NCBI GenBank assembly: GCA_023263695.1
Contig: JALQUZ010000009.1
Location: 1-48,364 of the forward strand
From: Ilumatobacteraceae bacterium
Lineage (GTDB): Bacteria; Actinomycetota; Acidimicrobiia; Acidimicrobiales; Ilumatobacteraceae
Direction: 5' to 3'
DNA: 48,364 nucleotides
In this document: positions 1 through 8,996 of the stretch, in pieces
Layout of the letters: every line of letters begins with the position of its first letter
Numbering within the stretch: position 1 is the stretch's first letter
The notes under the pieces: model-generated
What the model saw: only the letters and a program-made list of their open reading frames with translations
Databases searched by the model: none
Told to the model about the DNA's origin: nothing
Program-made: the position numbers and the translations under genes

Positions 1-1
1 T

Positions 2-457
2 CGAGATTCGTTCGGCCAATGGGATCCAAAAAATCAACGCCCAGAGCTATGGGGTATCTACAACGGTCGTCACCGCCAAGGCGAACATTTCAGAATCTTT
101 CCACTTTCCAACTGGACCGAGCTCGATATCTGGACCTTCATCGGCGAATACAACATCGACTTACCGAGCATTTATTACGCTCACACGCGACCAATTTTTA
201 GGCGCGACAACATGCTGATGGCAGTTACCGATTTTTTGCCGCCAGACGAAGGTTCGACCGTTGAACAGATGCAGGTGCGCTTTCGAACGGTTGGTGATGC
301 AACATGCACCGCAGCCGTTGCTTCGAGCGCTTCAACAGTTGACGACATCATTGCCGAAACCGCAGTTGCGCGTGTAACCGAACGTGGTGCAACTCGCGCC
401 GACGACCGTATGTCCGAAGCTGGCATGGAAGACCGCAAGCGAACGGGATACTTCTAA
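2..457 (+). CDS. cysD: Sulfate adenylyltransferase subunit 2 (CysD), 3' end
   Basis: This is the C-terminal part of the small, PAPS-reductase-fold subunit of ATP sulfurylase, which adenylylates sulfate to APS together with CysN. The 5' end lies outside the window. The reading frame is open from base 2. It contains NQRPELWGIYNGRH, the segment around FPLSNWTELDIW, RPIFRRDNMLMAVTDFLPP and the hallmark end RVTERGATRADDR followed by SEAGMEDRKRTGYF, all typical of CysD. The stop codon overlaps the cysN start (TAATG), so the two subunits are translationally coupled. Family identification is very secure. Only the length of the missing N-terminus is unknown. Confidence 0.96.
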   Translation, partial: RDSFGQWDPKNQRPELWGIYNGRHRQGEHFRIFPLSNWTELDIWTFIGEYNIDLPSIYYAHTRPIFRRDNMLMAVTDFLPPDEGSTVEQMQVRFRTVGDATCTAAVASSASTVDDIIAETAVARVTERGATRADDRMSEAGMEDRKRTGYF

Positions 458-1713
458 TGGAACGCTTGCGCTTTGCCACCGTTGGTTCCGTTGATGACGG
501 CAAATCAACGCTTATTGGTCGCCTTCTGTATGACTCGAAGAGCATTTTCGAAGACCAACTTGAACATATTGAGGCAGTCAGCAAACGACGTGGCGACGAC
601 TATGTAGACCTCTCGCTACTTACCGACGGATTGCGTGCAGAACGCGAGCAAGGCATCACCATTGATGTTGCCTACCGCTATTTCGCAACTCCGAAGCGAT
701 CATTTATCATCGCTGACTGCCCAGGCCACATTCAGTACACGCGCAACATGATTACTGGCGCGTCAAACGTGGACCTCGCCATTGTGCTGATTGATGCCCG
801 CACAGGTGTGATTGAGCAAACTCGTCGACACAGCTTGCTCGTTTCACTCCTAGGCGTTCCTCACTTGGTGATCTGCGTAAACAAAATGGACCTTGTTGGT
901 TACGACCAGGAAGTATTCGATCGTATTCGCGGTGAATTTGAAGAGTTTGCTTCACGCCTCGATTTGCAAGATGTTACCTTCCTGCCAATTAGCGCTCTTG
1001 CCGGTGACAACTGCGTAACCAGATCGACAAACATGGACTGGTACGAAGGCCCAACGCTTTTGCACCACCTAGAAAACGTGTACACCGCAAGCGACGACAA
1101 TCGAATTGATACTCGCTTTCCTGTGCAATTTGTCATTCGACCACAGCGCGCAGATTTTCCTGACTATCGCGGATATGCGGGTCGAGTTGCGGGTGGTGTT
1201 TTACGTGTCGGCGACGAGATCATGGTGTTGCCGTCTGGGCTCACCAGCACGATTACCGGAATTGATTCACCCACAGGTCCGCTACAGGAGGCAACGCCGG
1301 GCCAAGCAGTCACCGTGTTACTCGCTGACGATCTTTCCATCACCCGTGGTGACATGATTTGCCGTCCAAACAACAGGCCACGTGTATCACAAGAACTTGA
1401 AGCCATGTTGTGCTGGATGGACGATGCGGCACCGATGCAGCCAGGCAAGATTTACACCATTAAGCACACATCAAAGATTGCGCGCACAAAAATTACCGAT
1501 GTGCTGTATCGCCTGAACATCTCCACGCTTAGTCGCGAAACTGGCGTAACTCAACTTGCCATGAACGAGATTGGCAGAGTTACCTTGCACACCACCGCTC
1601 CACTGATGTTCGATGATTATCACCAGAACCGCACCACAGGTTGTTTCATCATTGTTGATGAAACAACAGGTCAAACCGCTGGTGCAGGAATGCTGTTGTC
1701 CCCTCGCACATGA
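457..1713 (+). CDS. cysN: Sulfate adenylyltransferase subunit 1 (CysN), GTPase
   Basis: This is the regulatory GTPase subunit of ATP sulfurylase; GTP hydrolysis drives formation of APS from sulfate and ATP in the cytoplasm. The 418-aa protein has an EF-Tu-like G domain with the P-loop GSVDDGKST (residues 10-18), DCPGH (87-91) and NKMD (142-145), followed by beta-barrel domains. It ends before any APS kinase domain, so it is a stand-alone CysN rather than a CysNC fusion, and the kinase is the next gene. The ATG start overlaps the cysD stop, and its own TGA overlaps the cysC ATG. Length and motifs match the family. Confidence 0.97.
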   Translation: MERLRFATVGSVDDGKSTLIGRLLYDSKSIFEDQLEHIEAVSKRRGDDYVDLSLLTDGLRAEREQGITIDVAYRYFATPKRSFIIADCPGHIQYTRNMITGASNVDLAIVLIDARTGVIEQTRRHSLLVSLLGVPHLVICVNKMDLVGYDQEVFDRIRGEFEEFASRLDLQDVTFLPISALAGDNCVTRSTNMDWYEGPTLLHHLENVYTASDDNRIDTRFPVQFVIRPQRADFPDYRGYAGRVAGGVLRVGDEIMVLPSGLTSTITGIDSPTGPLQEATPGQAVTVLLADDLSITRGDMICRPNNRPRVSQELEAMLCWMDDAAPMQPGKIYTIKHTSKIARTKITDVLYRLNISTLSRETGVTQLAMNEIGRVTLHTTAPLMFDDYHQNRTTGCFIIVDETTGQTAGAGMLLSPRT

Positions 1714-2324
1714 CAAACTCAGCGAATCAACCCGTCTGGCATCAGCCGCAAGTGACTCGCGATCAACTGTGGGACGCTCACAAGTTTCATGGAATGACTA
1801 TTTGGCTCACCGGTTTATCGGGGTCGGGTAAGTCAACCATTGCTCACGAACTCGCACGCAAGTTAACCGACTTAGGAAAATTCGCCGTGGTCCTAGATGC
1901 CGACAATGTTCGCCATGGACTCAATAGCGACCTTGGGTACACCGACGAAGACCGTGCCGAAAATGTTCGACGAATGGCAGAGGTCGCCAAACTATTCGCA
2001 CAATCTGGTGCGATCACTCTGGTACCTATCATCAGTCCGTTTGCCTCTGGGCGCCAGTTCGCTCGCCTTATTCATGCTTCTGACCATTTGGACTTCGTTG
2101 AAGTGCATGTAGCAACTCCCATCGCTGAATGCGAAAAGCGTGACACCAAAGGCCTATACGCACAGGTGAAAGCTGGGGCGAATATTGGTCTATCGGGAGT
2201 AAATGCACCTTACGAGGCGCCTGCCGCCCCTGAATTTGTTTTGTGTGCCGACGGTGAATCGCTAGACCAATGTGTTGAAGCATTGTTACGTGACGTGTTG
2301 TTGCGTACCGACATGAAAAGATAG
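1710..2324 (+). CDS. cysC: Adenylylsulfate kinase (CysC)
   Basis: APS kinase phosphorylates APS to PAPS, the sulfuryl donor. The 204-aa protein has the Walker A motif GLSGSGKST at residues 35-43 after a short N-terminal lead (HKFHGMTIWLTGLSG), followed by the family segments VLDADNVRHGLNSDLGY, ENVRRMAEVAKLF and CEKRDTKGLYAQVKAG. The ATG overlaps the cysN stop by 4 bp, which implies translational coupling. The following gene is a sulfotransferase, so the PAPS made here may be used for sulfation rather than, or as well as, assimilatory reduction. No PAPS or APS reductase is seen in the window. Confidence 0.96.
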   Translation: MTNSANQPVWHQPQVTRDQLWDAHKFHGMTIWLTGLSGSGKSTIAHELARKLTDLGKFAVVLDADNVRHGLNSDLGYTDEDRAENVRRMAEVAKLFAQSGAITLVPIISPFASGRQFARLIHASDHLDFVEVHVATPIAECEKRDTKGLYAQVKAGANIGLSGVNAPYEAPAAPEFVLCADGESLDQCVEALLRDVLLRTDMKR

Positions 2325-2329
2325 TCAAC

Positions 2330-3289
2330 GTGCAATACGACCCGCACCCACAGCTTCCTCTGATGATTGGGTATGCGCTCATTGCCCCGCGCATCAAAGT
2401 GATGTATGTACCGACAACCAAGGTTGCCTGCAGCACATTGAAGCTCTTAATCTCACAGATTGAGGGCTCCTATAACGAGCAAGCAGCTCGCGAGATCATT
2501 ACTCCGAATATTTCACAAGAACAGACCATTCACAACTACCGCGTGCATGGCCTTCGCCGCATGTTTGATCTGTCGCCAAAAGAGCAATGGGAAGTGATTC
2601 AGTCACCCGAATGGCTTCGAGTTGCGGCTCTACGTGACCCGTTGAAGCGTGCATACTCCTCTTGGGAAAATCGTGCATTCTTGCGAGCACCCGGTACACC
2701 GAAATCAATTCTTGAGGCATGTTCCGACGTTCTCGTTGATGGTCGCGTAGACGTTGCGGCAACTTTTAAAAAGTTTGCCCGTGCAATTCATGCCGATCGC
2801 GATGCCTTCTCCATTGATGACCATTTCAGACCACAATTCAATACGTTGTACTCCAACCAATTGGAATACCAAGAATTCGTACGCATTGATCAGCACGGAG
2901 AATTGCAACGTCTTGCAGATGTTCTCAATGAGCGCGGTGGAACCAATATTGCTCTTCAGCGCTTAAACAGCGGACTTGGCATCAAAGTTGAACAAGTTTT
3001 TGATCGCGAGACTGCCGACCTGCTTGAACAGACATACCACGAAGATTATGAATGGTTTCATTTTGAGCGTCACAATTACGCTGCAACGACCACATCTTTC
3101 GTCCTTGACCCTCTTCAGCAAGCGTTCCTCACCAACTTGCGTCAAACTACAGAGCGCTTGCAAACACTTTCGAATGCGGCATTCACTCGCGTCGGTTTCC
3201 GATATGGAATGAAGCAAGTATTTCGATCACTTCAGTTGCGACTCACTCGCCCAAGTCGCCGACACGACCCCAAGTTGTTGCAGTGGTAG
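2330..3289 (+). CDS. PAPS-dependent sulfotransferase family protein
   Basis: This is a predicted sulfotransferase of the carbohydrate/HNK-1 type (Sulfotransfer_2-like) that would move a sulfuryl group from PAPS to an unknown acceptor. The 319-aa protein has the 5'-phosphosulfate loop PTTKVACSTLK (residues 28-38) and the 3'-phosphate-binding segment RDPLKRAYSSWENR (102-115), spaced as in the family. There is no signal peptide or transmembrane segment, so it is probably cytoplasmic. It starts with GTG only 5 bp after the cysC stop and overlaps the next gene by 7 bp, so it belongs to the cysDNC transcript. A cell-surface glycan or lipid acceptor is plausible but not shown. The substrate cannot be read from sequence. 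Confidence 0.85.
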   Translation: MQYDPHPQLPLMIGYALIAPRIKVMYVPTTKVACSTLKLLISQIEGSYNEQAAREIITPNISQEQTIHNYRVHGLRRMFDLSPKEQWEVIQSPEWLRVAALRDPLKRAYSSWENRAFLRAPGTPKSILEACSDVLVDGRVDVAATFKKFARAIHADRDAFSIDDHFRPQFNTLYSNQLEYQEFVRIDQHGELQRLADVLNERGGTNIALQRLNSGLGIKVEQVFDRETADLLEQTYHEDYEWFHFERHNYAATTTSFVLDPLQQAFLTNLRQTTERLQTLSNAAFTRVGFRYGMKQVFRSLQLRLTRPSRRHDPKLLQW

Positions 3290-3813
3290 TCGCGCGAATT
3301 GGAGTTGTCACGGTTTCTGACCGTGCGTCTCAGGGCATATACCAAGACTTAGGTGGCCCTGCGATTCGCGAGTACCTTGGCAAACACATCACCAGCGAAT
3401 GGACAGATGTTTCACGCATCGTTCCCGACGAGACAGACGTTGTTTCGAAAACGCTGATTGAGCTTGCTGATACCGAAGGCTGTTCGCTCATCGTGACTAC
3501 CGGCGGCACGGGGCCAGCCCTTCGCGACATCACACCTGAAGCCACTGAATCTGTTTGCGAAAAAATGATGCCAGGGTTTGGCGAACTCATGCGCCAAGTA
3601 AGCCTGCAGTACGTACCCACCGCAATCTTGTCGCGTCAAACCGCCGGTATTCGAGGCACTTGCCTCATCGTGAATTTGCCGGGAAAGCCAACTTCTATTG
3701 CGCAATGCCTAGATGCGGTGCTCCCTGCTATCCCCTATTGCATTGACATCATTGGTGGTGCTCACCTAGATGTAGGCAATGGCGTTGAAGCGTTTCGACC
3801 TAAATCGAAATAG
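3283..3813 (+). CDS. MogA/MoaB-family molybdopterin biosynthesis protein
   Basis: This is a small MoCF-fold protein that in its family adenylylates molybdopterin before molybdenum insertion. The 176-aa protein contains VVTVSDRAS near the N-terminus, the MPT-binding signature TTGGTGPALRDITPEA (residues 72-87) and GIRGTCLIVNLPGKP near the C-terminus. The start is GTG, overlapping the end of the sulfotransferase gene, so it is the last gene of the cysDNC-sulfotransferase run. It converges with the ABC permease gene 3 bp away. MogA and MoaB cannot be separated on sequence alone, so no gene symbol is given. Its link to sulfate activation may be only positional. Confidence 0.88.
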   Translation: MVVARIGVVTVSDRASQGIYQDLGGPAIREYLGKHITSEWTDVSRIVPDETDVVSKTLIELADTEGCSLIVTTGGTGPALRDITPEATESVCEKMMPGFGELMRQVSLQYVPTAILSRQTAGIRGTCLIVNLPGKPTSIAQCLDAVLPAIPYCIDIIGGAHLDVGNGVEAFRPKSK

Positions 3814-3816
3814 CGA

Positions 3817-5061
3817 TTACTTGCTGGCGTCGTACGCCTGACCGGCAGCCTTTGGTGCGCGACTGCGACCCACGAAACCGGCAACAACGATGAGCGTCAC
3901 GATGTATGGCGCCATCAGCAAGAACTCAGACGGAATACCGGTATCGAGGTTTGACATCTTCAACTGAATAGCTTCGGAAAGACCGAAAACCAATGCAGCG
4001 GTAAGCGCTCCGACCGGATGCCAACGTCCAAAGATGACCGCAGCAAGTGCAATAAACCCGCGACCATTCGTGATGTTCTGATCGAATCGACCAACAGTTC
4101 CGAGTGGCCACCATGCACCACCAAGACCGGCTACGGCACCAGCGATCCATACGTTGCGATAACGCAATTTAATGACGTCCACACCAAGTGTGCCTGCAGC
4201 TTGCGGATATTCACCTATTGCGCGCGTGCGAAGGCCCCAACGAGTTCGATACAAGAACCACGTTGACACCACTACCGCAAGGATAGAGACGTACACAAAC
4301 AGGGTTTGAGTGAACAGCACCACGCCGATTACTGGAATTTTGCTGAGCAGCGGAACCGCATATGGCGTAAACGGTTTCACGATGTTGTACTCCGGGTGCG
4401 GGGTCAGTACGCGCTGCGCCAAGAAACTGGTTAATCCGAGAGAAAAGAAGTTGATCGCGAAACCCACGATCACTTGGTCCACACGGAAGCGAATTGCAAA
4501 GACAGCCAAAATTGCTGAAAGCCCAACACCCATTGCCATTGCACCGACTATTCCAACCCAAGGTCCGTACAGCGAACCAAGCACAGCACCGGCAAACGCG
4601 CCACCTAACAACTGGCCTTCGATTGCAATGTTGATGACGCCACTTCGCTCACACAGAATTCCCGCAATTGCGCCAAGCGTGATGGGCACGCTGCGGGTCA
4701 CGGTGTCCTGCAACATTCCGGTGAGGCTGAAAGACCCGCCAGATGCAGCCCACGTGAGAAATGCGATGACGAATGTTCCTGTGGCAATTGCCAAAACAAC
4801 ATTGGTCCATTTTCCGAATCCTCGGAACAATTGAATTGCACCGAGCGCAACTAATGCAACGGCAAGTGCACGCGCAAACGGCTGAGCCGGTAGAAATACC
4901 GTGTAACTATCTACAAGTTTGAATCCCGCATTTCCTGGCCGACCTGCCAGCAAAAAAGCAGATACCAATCCAAGAAATACCAGAGAGAACCCTACGTTGC
5001 GAGCTCGCTTTTTTTGTTCAAGTGAAAGCAGGGGTGCTGTTGTATCGACTGCGATGCTCAT
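3817..5061 (-). CDS. BMP-type ABC transporter permease (YufQ-like)
   Basis: This is an inner-membrane permease of the branched-chain/nucleoside-type family (BPD_transp_2), partner of the BMP lipoprotein encoded upstream. It is about 414 aa with many hydrophobic helices and the family segment ITLGAIAGILCERSGVINIA followed by EGQLLGGAF. I chose the ATG at 5061 because it overlaps the previous stop (ATGA) and has AGAGG 9 nt upstream; an in-frame ATG at 5070 would have no room for a ribosome site. It is the last gene of a four-gene importer. Relatives in Firmicutes and Actinobacteria carry purine nucleosides, but the substrate here is not proven. Confidence 0.9.
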   Translation of the reverse strand: MSIAVDTTAPLLSLEQKKRARNVGFSLVFLGLVSAFLLAGRPGNAGFKLVDSYTVFLPAQPFARALAVALVALGAIQLFRGFGKWTNVVLAIATGTFVIAFLTWAASGGSFSLTGMLQDTVTRSVPITLGAIAGILCERSGVINIAIEGQLLGGAFAGAVLGSLYGPWVGIVGAMAMGVGLSAILAVFAIRFRVDQVIVGFAINFFSLGLTSFLAQRVLTPHPEYNIVKPFTPYAVPLLSKIPVIGVVLFTQTLFVYVSILAVVVSTWFLYRTRWGLRTRAIGEYPQAAGTLGVDVIKLRYRNVWIAGAVAGLGGAWWPLGTVGRFDQNITNGRGFIALAAVIFGRWHPVGALTAALVFGLSEAIQLKMSNLDTGIPSEFLLMAPYIVTLIVVAGFVGRSRAPKAAGQAYDASK

Positions 5062-6212
5062 GATCCCCATCCTCTAAATGTTTGACCAGCAGAAACAGTT
5101 GCAGACTTCGTGCGCCAAATGGTTTTTACCAATAATGGCGCTGCAATAAACATCACGATGAGTGCTCGAAGCACGACAATAAGGTCAATAGGTACGTCGC
5201 TATTTGCCTGCATCTGTCGACCGCCAGCTTGCAATGCGCCGAACAGTATTGCTGCAAACATCGTGCCTAACGGGCTGGATTGCCCAAGCAACGCGATGGC
5301 AATGGCGTCAAAGCCAATGTTGCCAGCAAAGTTGGCTGAGGCGTATCCATACGTGCCCAACACTTCTGCGGCGCCAGCCATACCCGCGATTCCTCCTGCG
5401 AACACCATTGCCAACACAGTCAGTCGCTTTACATGCATTCCTGCGTACGTTGCTGCATCGGAATTCAAACCATATGCCCGGAACTCAAAACCTGTGGTGC
5501 TCTTCTTCAAAAACCACCAGTAAGCAGCAACTACTCCAAGCGCCACAAAAAAACCCGCATGCGCAATGAGATCAGATCGGCCATCTAAAAAACCAAACAA
5601 TCGCGGAAGTTTTCCTTCGGCTGAAACCAACTTAGAAATCGGATCGGTCCGCTCCTCGCGCTGAAATAGGTTGGTTTTCAAAAGCCATAGAACGAAAAAA
5701 GCCATCATGTTGTTCAACATGATGGTGGTAATCACTTCGTGCGCGCCTGTACGGGCCTTCAAAAATCCTGGGATTGCACCGAACGCCGCTCCACCAATAG
5801 CGCCTGCAAGAACAGCGAGTGGCACCTGAATGATTCCAGGACCATGCATACTGAAACCCACCCACAAGGACGCCATTCCACCCGCAAGCATTTGTCCTGT
5901 TGCGCCAATGTTGAACAACCCAGCCTTGAATGCAATGGCAACCGATATTCCACACAAAATTAGCGGTGTCGAACTATTGATGGTGTTCGAAATTGCCCTA
6001 AGGGAGCCAAAAGACCCGACGACAAGAGCCCAATACGCGCTTCCCACTGTTGAGAACGCACCAGCGATGTCGCCACTTTTCAGCTTGTCGACGTCAGAAA
6101 TAATGATGATGAAAGCTCCAACTACGAGCGCCGAAAGCACTGCAAGCAGCGTCAACTTCATCGAGCTAATACGATTAAGACGCTCTCCAATTTTGTTGAA
6201 AAACTTTTTCAT
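5058..6212 (-). CDS. BMP-type ABC transporter permease (YufP-like)
   Basis: This 384-aa integral membrane protein is the second permease of the BMP-family importer. The N-terminus is basic (KKFFNKIGERLNR) followed by a transmembrane helix. The core segment has STPLILCGISVAIAFKAGLFNIGATGQ, shown here only as a location near residues 80-110, the conserved region of this permease family. The ATG overlaps the ATPase stop (ATGA at 6209-6212) and the gene overlaps the next permease, indicating one translationally coupled operon. It probably forms a heterodimeric channel with the 3817-5061 product. Confidence 0.9.
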   Translation of the reverse strand: MKKFFNKIGERLNRISSMKLTLLAVLSALVVGAFIIIISDVDKLKSGDIAGAFSTVGSAYWALVVGSFGSLRAISNTINSSTPLILCGISVAIAFKAGLFNIGATGQMLAGGMASLWVGFSMHGPGIIQVPLAVLAGAIGGAAFGAIPGFLKARTGAHEVITTIMLNNMMAFFVLWLLKTNLFQREERTDPISKLVSAEGKLPRLFGFLDGRSDLIAHAGFFVALGVVAAYWWFLKKSTTGFEFRAYGLNSDAATYAGMHVKRLTVLAMVFAGGIAGMAGAAEVLGTYGYASANFAGNIGFDAIAIALLGQSSPLGTMFAAILFGALQAGGRQMQANSDVPIDLIVVLRALIVMFIAAPLLVKTIWRTKSATVSAGQTFRGWGS

Positions 6213-7732
6213 GCGACCACCGCACCATCCGGTCGTGAACCCGCCATATACAGACCAACTTCCATTGGTGTCACCTTCTTCGGATCAAGTTCTGCAACCA
6301 CGCGACCGCGATACATCACTAACAATCGATCGGAAAGTGCCATCACTTCTTCAAGTTCGGTACTCACGATTAACACGGCAGTACCAGAATCTCGTTCTTT
6401 CACAATTCGCGAGTGAATGTATTCAATACTGCCCACGTCCACTCCCCGAGTTGGCTGCGCAGCGATAGTAAGCCGCAAATCGCGACTGAGTTCGCGGGCC
6501 ACAATCACTTTTTGCTGGTTTCCACCCGAAAGCGTTCCTACACCGGTTTCCTTGCTCGGTGTTCGAATGTCGTATTCGCTAATTAATGTGTCCGCAATCG
6601 CATCTGCGGCGTCCCAATCGACAATCACGCCATGTGAAAACTGATCATCGTGATAGCGAGTAAGCACCAAATTCTCTGCAACGCTCAACCCGCCAACCAG
6701 ACCCTGGCGCTGTCTGTCTTCGGGGATGTGTGCCATTCCCATTTGGTGGCGTTCACGCGGGTTTGAGTGCGTGAGGTCTTTGCCATCTAACGAAATAGTT
6801 CCGCCTGCAGCTTTACGCAGTCCTGTAAGCGCTTCAACCAATTCAGTCTGACCATTGCCCTGTACGCCAGCGACCCCAACAATTTCGCCGGCTCGAACGT
6901 CAAAAGAAACCGATTCAACATGAGTTCGGCCGTCTGCATCAAGCACCGTGAGATCAGAAACTTTCAAGACCACGTCTCCGACAGAAGCAGTGTCTTTATC
7001 AACGGTTAATTTCACCGGACGACCCACCATCATCTCGGCAATCTGAGATTCGGAAGCAGCCTTGGGGTCGACTTCTCCAACCACCTTTCCTCGTCTCAGC
7101 ACTGCAATACGATCTGCAATTTTTAGCGCTTCTTTCAATTTGTGAGTGATGAACACCACACCTCGCCCCGCCGAGACCAGGGTTTTAACGATTTCGAAAA
7201 ACTCAATAATTTCACTTGGAGTGAGCACAGCAGTTGGCTCGTCAAAGACCACTACTTTCGCATCGCGCAGCAAAACTTTTACAATTTCGACGCGCTGTTG
7301 AACGCCAACTGGTAAATCTTCTATCACCGCATCTGGGTCAAGATCGAGGCTGTATTTGTCTGAAATTTCGCGCACCATGCGACGTGCTTCGTCAATATGC
7401 AGTCTGCCTAATGCCCCAGTTGGCTCTACCCCCAACACCACATTTTCTGCAACAGTAAAGACTGGCACCAACATGAAGTGCTGGTGAACCATTCCAATTC
7501 CGGCTGCAATTGCATCGGCAGGAGAAGTAAATACTTGTGGCGAACCGTCAATCAGGATGTCGCCTTCATCTGGCTTATACATGCCGTACAGCACACTCAT
7601 CAGTGTTGACTTGCCTGCACCATTTTCACCAATGAGCGAAAGAACTTCACCAGTATTGAGAGCGAGATTGACGTTGTCGTTGGCAACAACTCCGGGAAAA
7701 CGCTTGGTAATGCCACGCAACTCAAGCTTCAT
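6209..7732 (-). CDS. BMP-type ABC transporter ATP-binding protein, two ABC domains (YufO-like)
   Basis: This 507-aa double ATPase energises the importer. The first domain has Walker A GENGAGKST, the signature-like LPVGVQQRVEIVKVLL and Walker B VVVFDEPTAVL. The second domain has a degenerate P-loop GVQGNGQTELVE and the signature LSGGNQQKVIVAREL followed by AAQPTRGVDVGS, where the Walker B region lacks the usual DEP. This asymmetry is normal for sugar/nucleoside-type double ATPases. I placed the start at the ATG ending at 7732 because GGGGAG lies 9 nt upstream; an in-frame GTG at 7756 would add eight residues and has no ribosome site. Confidence 0.92.
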   Translation of the reverse strand: MKLELRGITKRFPGVVANDNVNLALNTGEVLSLIGENGAGKSTLMSVLYGMYKPDEGDILIDGSPQVFTSPADAIAAGIGMVHQHFMLVPVFTVAENVVLGVEPTGALGRLHIDEARRMVREISDKYSLDLDPDAVIEDLPVGVQQRVEIVKVLLRDAKVVVFDEPTAVLTPSEIIEFFEIVKTLVSAGRGVVFITHKLKEALKIADRIAVLRRGKVVGEVDPKAASESQIAEMMVGRPVKLTVDKDTASVGDVVLKVSDLTVLDADGRTHVESVSFDVRAGEIVGVAGVQGNGQTELVEALTGLRKAAGGTISLDGKDLTHSNPRERHQMGMAHIPEDRQRQGLVGGLSVAENLVLTRYHDDQFSHGVIVDWDAADAIADTLISEYDIRTPSKETGVGTLSGGNQQKVIVARELSRDLRLTIAAQPTRGVDVGSIEYIHSRIVKERDSGTAVLIVSTELEEVMALSDRLLVMYRGRVVAELDPKKVTPMEVGLYMAGSRPDGAVVA

Positions 7733-7816
7733 GAGTGAATACTCCCCATGTATCACAGACTAACCAACCACCACACCTTGGCTTCAATGCACAGGATTCG
7801 TTGACATAAATGGAAA

Positions 7817-7840
7817 TGGGGGCCGCTTTCGCGACCCCCA
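7817..7840 (-). other. GC-rich intercistronic hairpin between BMP and ATPase genes
   Basis: The arms are TGGGGG and CCCCCA plus CGC/GCG around a TTTC tetraloop, with a single C/A mismatch. The hairpin sits between the lipoprotein gene and the ATPase gene on the same strand. No clear T-run follows on the minus strand, so it may be a partial terminator or an mRNA-stabilising structure that gives more binding protein than ATPase. This is inference from position. Confidence 0.55.
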
Positions 7841-7854
7841 CTCCTCCTACTGAA

Positions 7855-7870
7855 TCGCTCGTATGAGCGA
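7855..7870 (-). other. Perfect 6-bp hairpin just after the BMP gene
   Basis: TCGCTC and GAGCGA form a perfect stem around a four-base loop, four bases beyond the BMP stop codon. Together with the stronger hairpin at 7817-7840 it gives two stacked stem-loops in a 142-bp gap. It is probably a 3'-end stabiliser or part of an attenuator. Confidence 0.4.
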
Positions 7871-7874
7871 TGAA

Positions 7875-8912
7875 TTACTTGGTGACGATTGACCCGTCGA
7901 TAATGCCAGCCTTCACTGCATCAAGCTCTGCCTGAAGTTCAGGCGTGATGGTCGATGTGATAGCGATATCAACACCACCATTGGCCAGGGTTCCGAGATA
8001 GTCGGTTCCGCCGCCAGTCTTAGCAAGAGCATCCTTCACAGCCTGAAGTACTGCAGCATCAATCTTCTTCAAGACCGAACCTACATACACCTCTGCCTGA
8101 GTTGGGTTTGACACTGACATGTCTACGTCAACACCGATGATCTTGACCTTGCCAGCTGAGTCCATCGCGAACTGCGATGCACCAAGGCCTACTGGGCCTG
8201 CAACTGGGAAGATGATGTCGGCGCCTTCGTCGGCCATGCTCTTTGCAATGCTGGTTCCCTTGGTCTGGTCACTGAAGTCACCAGAGAAGGTTCCGTCTTG
8301 CTTAGCAATGTCCCAACCGAGAACCTTTACCGATGCCTTCTTCTGAGCGTTGTAGTACTCAACACCCTTAGCGAAACCTTGCATGAAAGTTGTTACTGGT
8401 GGAATGTTGATACCACCGAATGTACCGACGATGCCGGACTTGGTGGTAGCTGCTGCCATGTAACCAGCCAAGAATGATGGCTGATCAGTTGCGAAGGTCA
8501 GACCCTGAACGTTTGGTGCCGAAGTGTTGGAGTCAACAATTGCGAACTGAACGGTTGGGTTAGCTTCTGCAGCTGCCTTTGTTGCGTCTGCGAGCAAGAA
8601 GCCAACAGTAACGATGACATTGCAACCCTTGTCAACAAATGACTGAAGGTTTGGTGCGTAGTCAGCGTCTGTTGTTGACTCGAGAAGATCGGTGGTTACA
8701 CCGAGTTCTTTCTCTGCCTGCAATAGACCTTCGTGTGCAATCTGGTTGAAGCCCTTGTCATCAACGCCACCAGTGTCGGTAACTTCGCATGCCAAGCCTG
8801 CTGCACCCGCTGCCACTGTTGTGTCTGATGAAGAGCTAGATGAACCACAAGCGGCCAATCCAACTACTGCAACGAGACCAACAGCAAGACCTTTAAGTGT
8901 CTGCTTTCTCAT
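7875..8912 (-). CDS. BMP family ABC transporter substrate-binding lipoprotein
   Basis: This is the extracytoplasmic binding protein of the importer. The 345-aa precursor has a lipoprotein signal peptide with positive start MRKQTLK, a hydrophobic core and lipobox LAAC with the lipidated Cys at 22, followed by a Ser-rich linker. The mature part matches the Bmp (PnrA-like) family, with DTGGVDDKGFNQIAHEG near the N-terminus and repeated sugar-binding-fold strands. GGGAG is present upstream of the ATG. It is the first gene of the operon, in the usual order for BMP nucleoside uptake systems. The ligand is likely a nucleoside by family, but another ligand cannot be excluded. Confidence 0.92.
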   Translation of the reverse strand: MRKQTLKGLAVGLVAVVGLAACGSSSSSSDTTVAAGAAGLACEVTDTGGVDDKGFNQIAHEGLLQAEKELGVTTDLLESTTDADYAPNLQSFVDKGCNVIVTVGFLLADATKAAAEANPTVQFAIVDSNTSAPNVQGLTFATDQPSFLAGYMAAATTKSGIVGTFGGINIPPVTTFMQGFAKGVEYYNAQKKASVKVLGWDIAKQDGTFSGDFSDQTKGTSIAKSMADEGADIIFPVAGPVGLGASQFAMDSAGKVKIIGVDVDMSVSNPTQAEVYVGSVLKKIDAAVLQAVKDALAKTGGGTDYLGTLANGGVDIAITSTITPELQAELDAVKAGIIDGSIVTK

Positions 8913-8996
8913 TTTTCTTTTTCTCCCTCTTACGTGCCTCTAGAAACACGTATGTTTGTTGGTCTCACGATCATAGTTCAACCGTTTTACGCGGTT

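Noticed and set aside
4310-4834. A 174-codon plus-strand open frame inside the permease gene
   Set aside because: It is fully antisense to a well-supported permease, has no ribosome site and reads as low-complexity Pro/Ala/Thr/Asn sequence.
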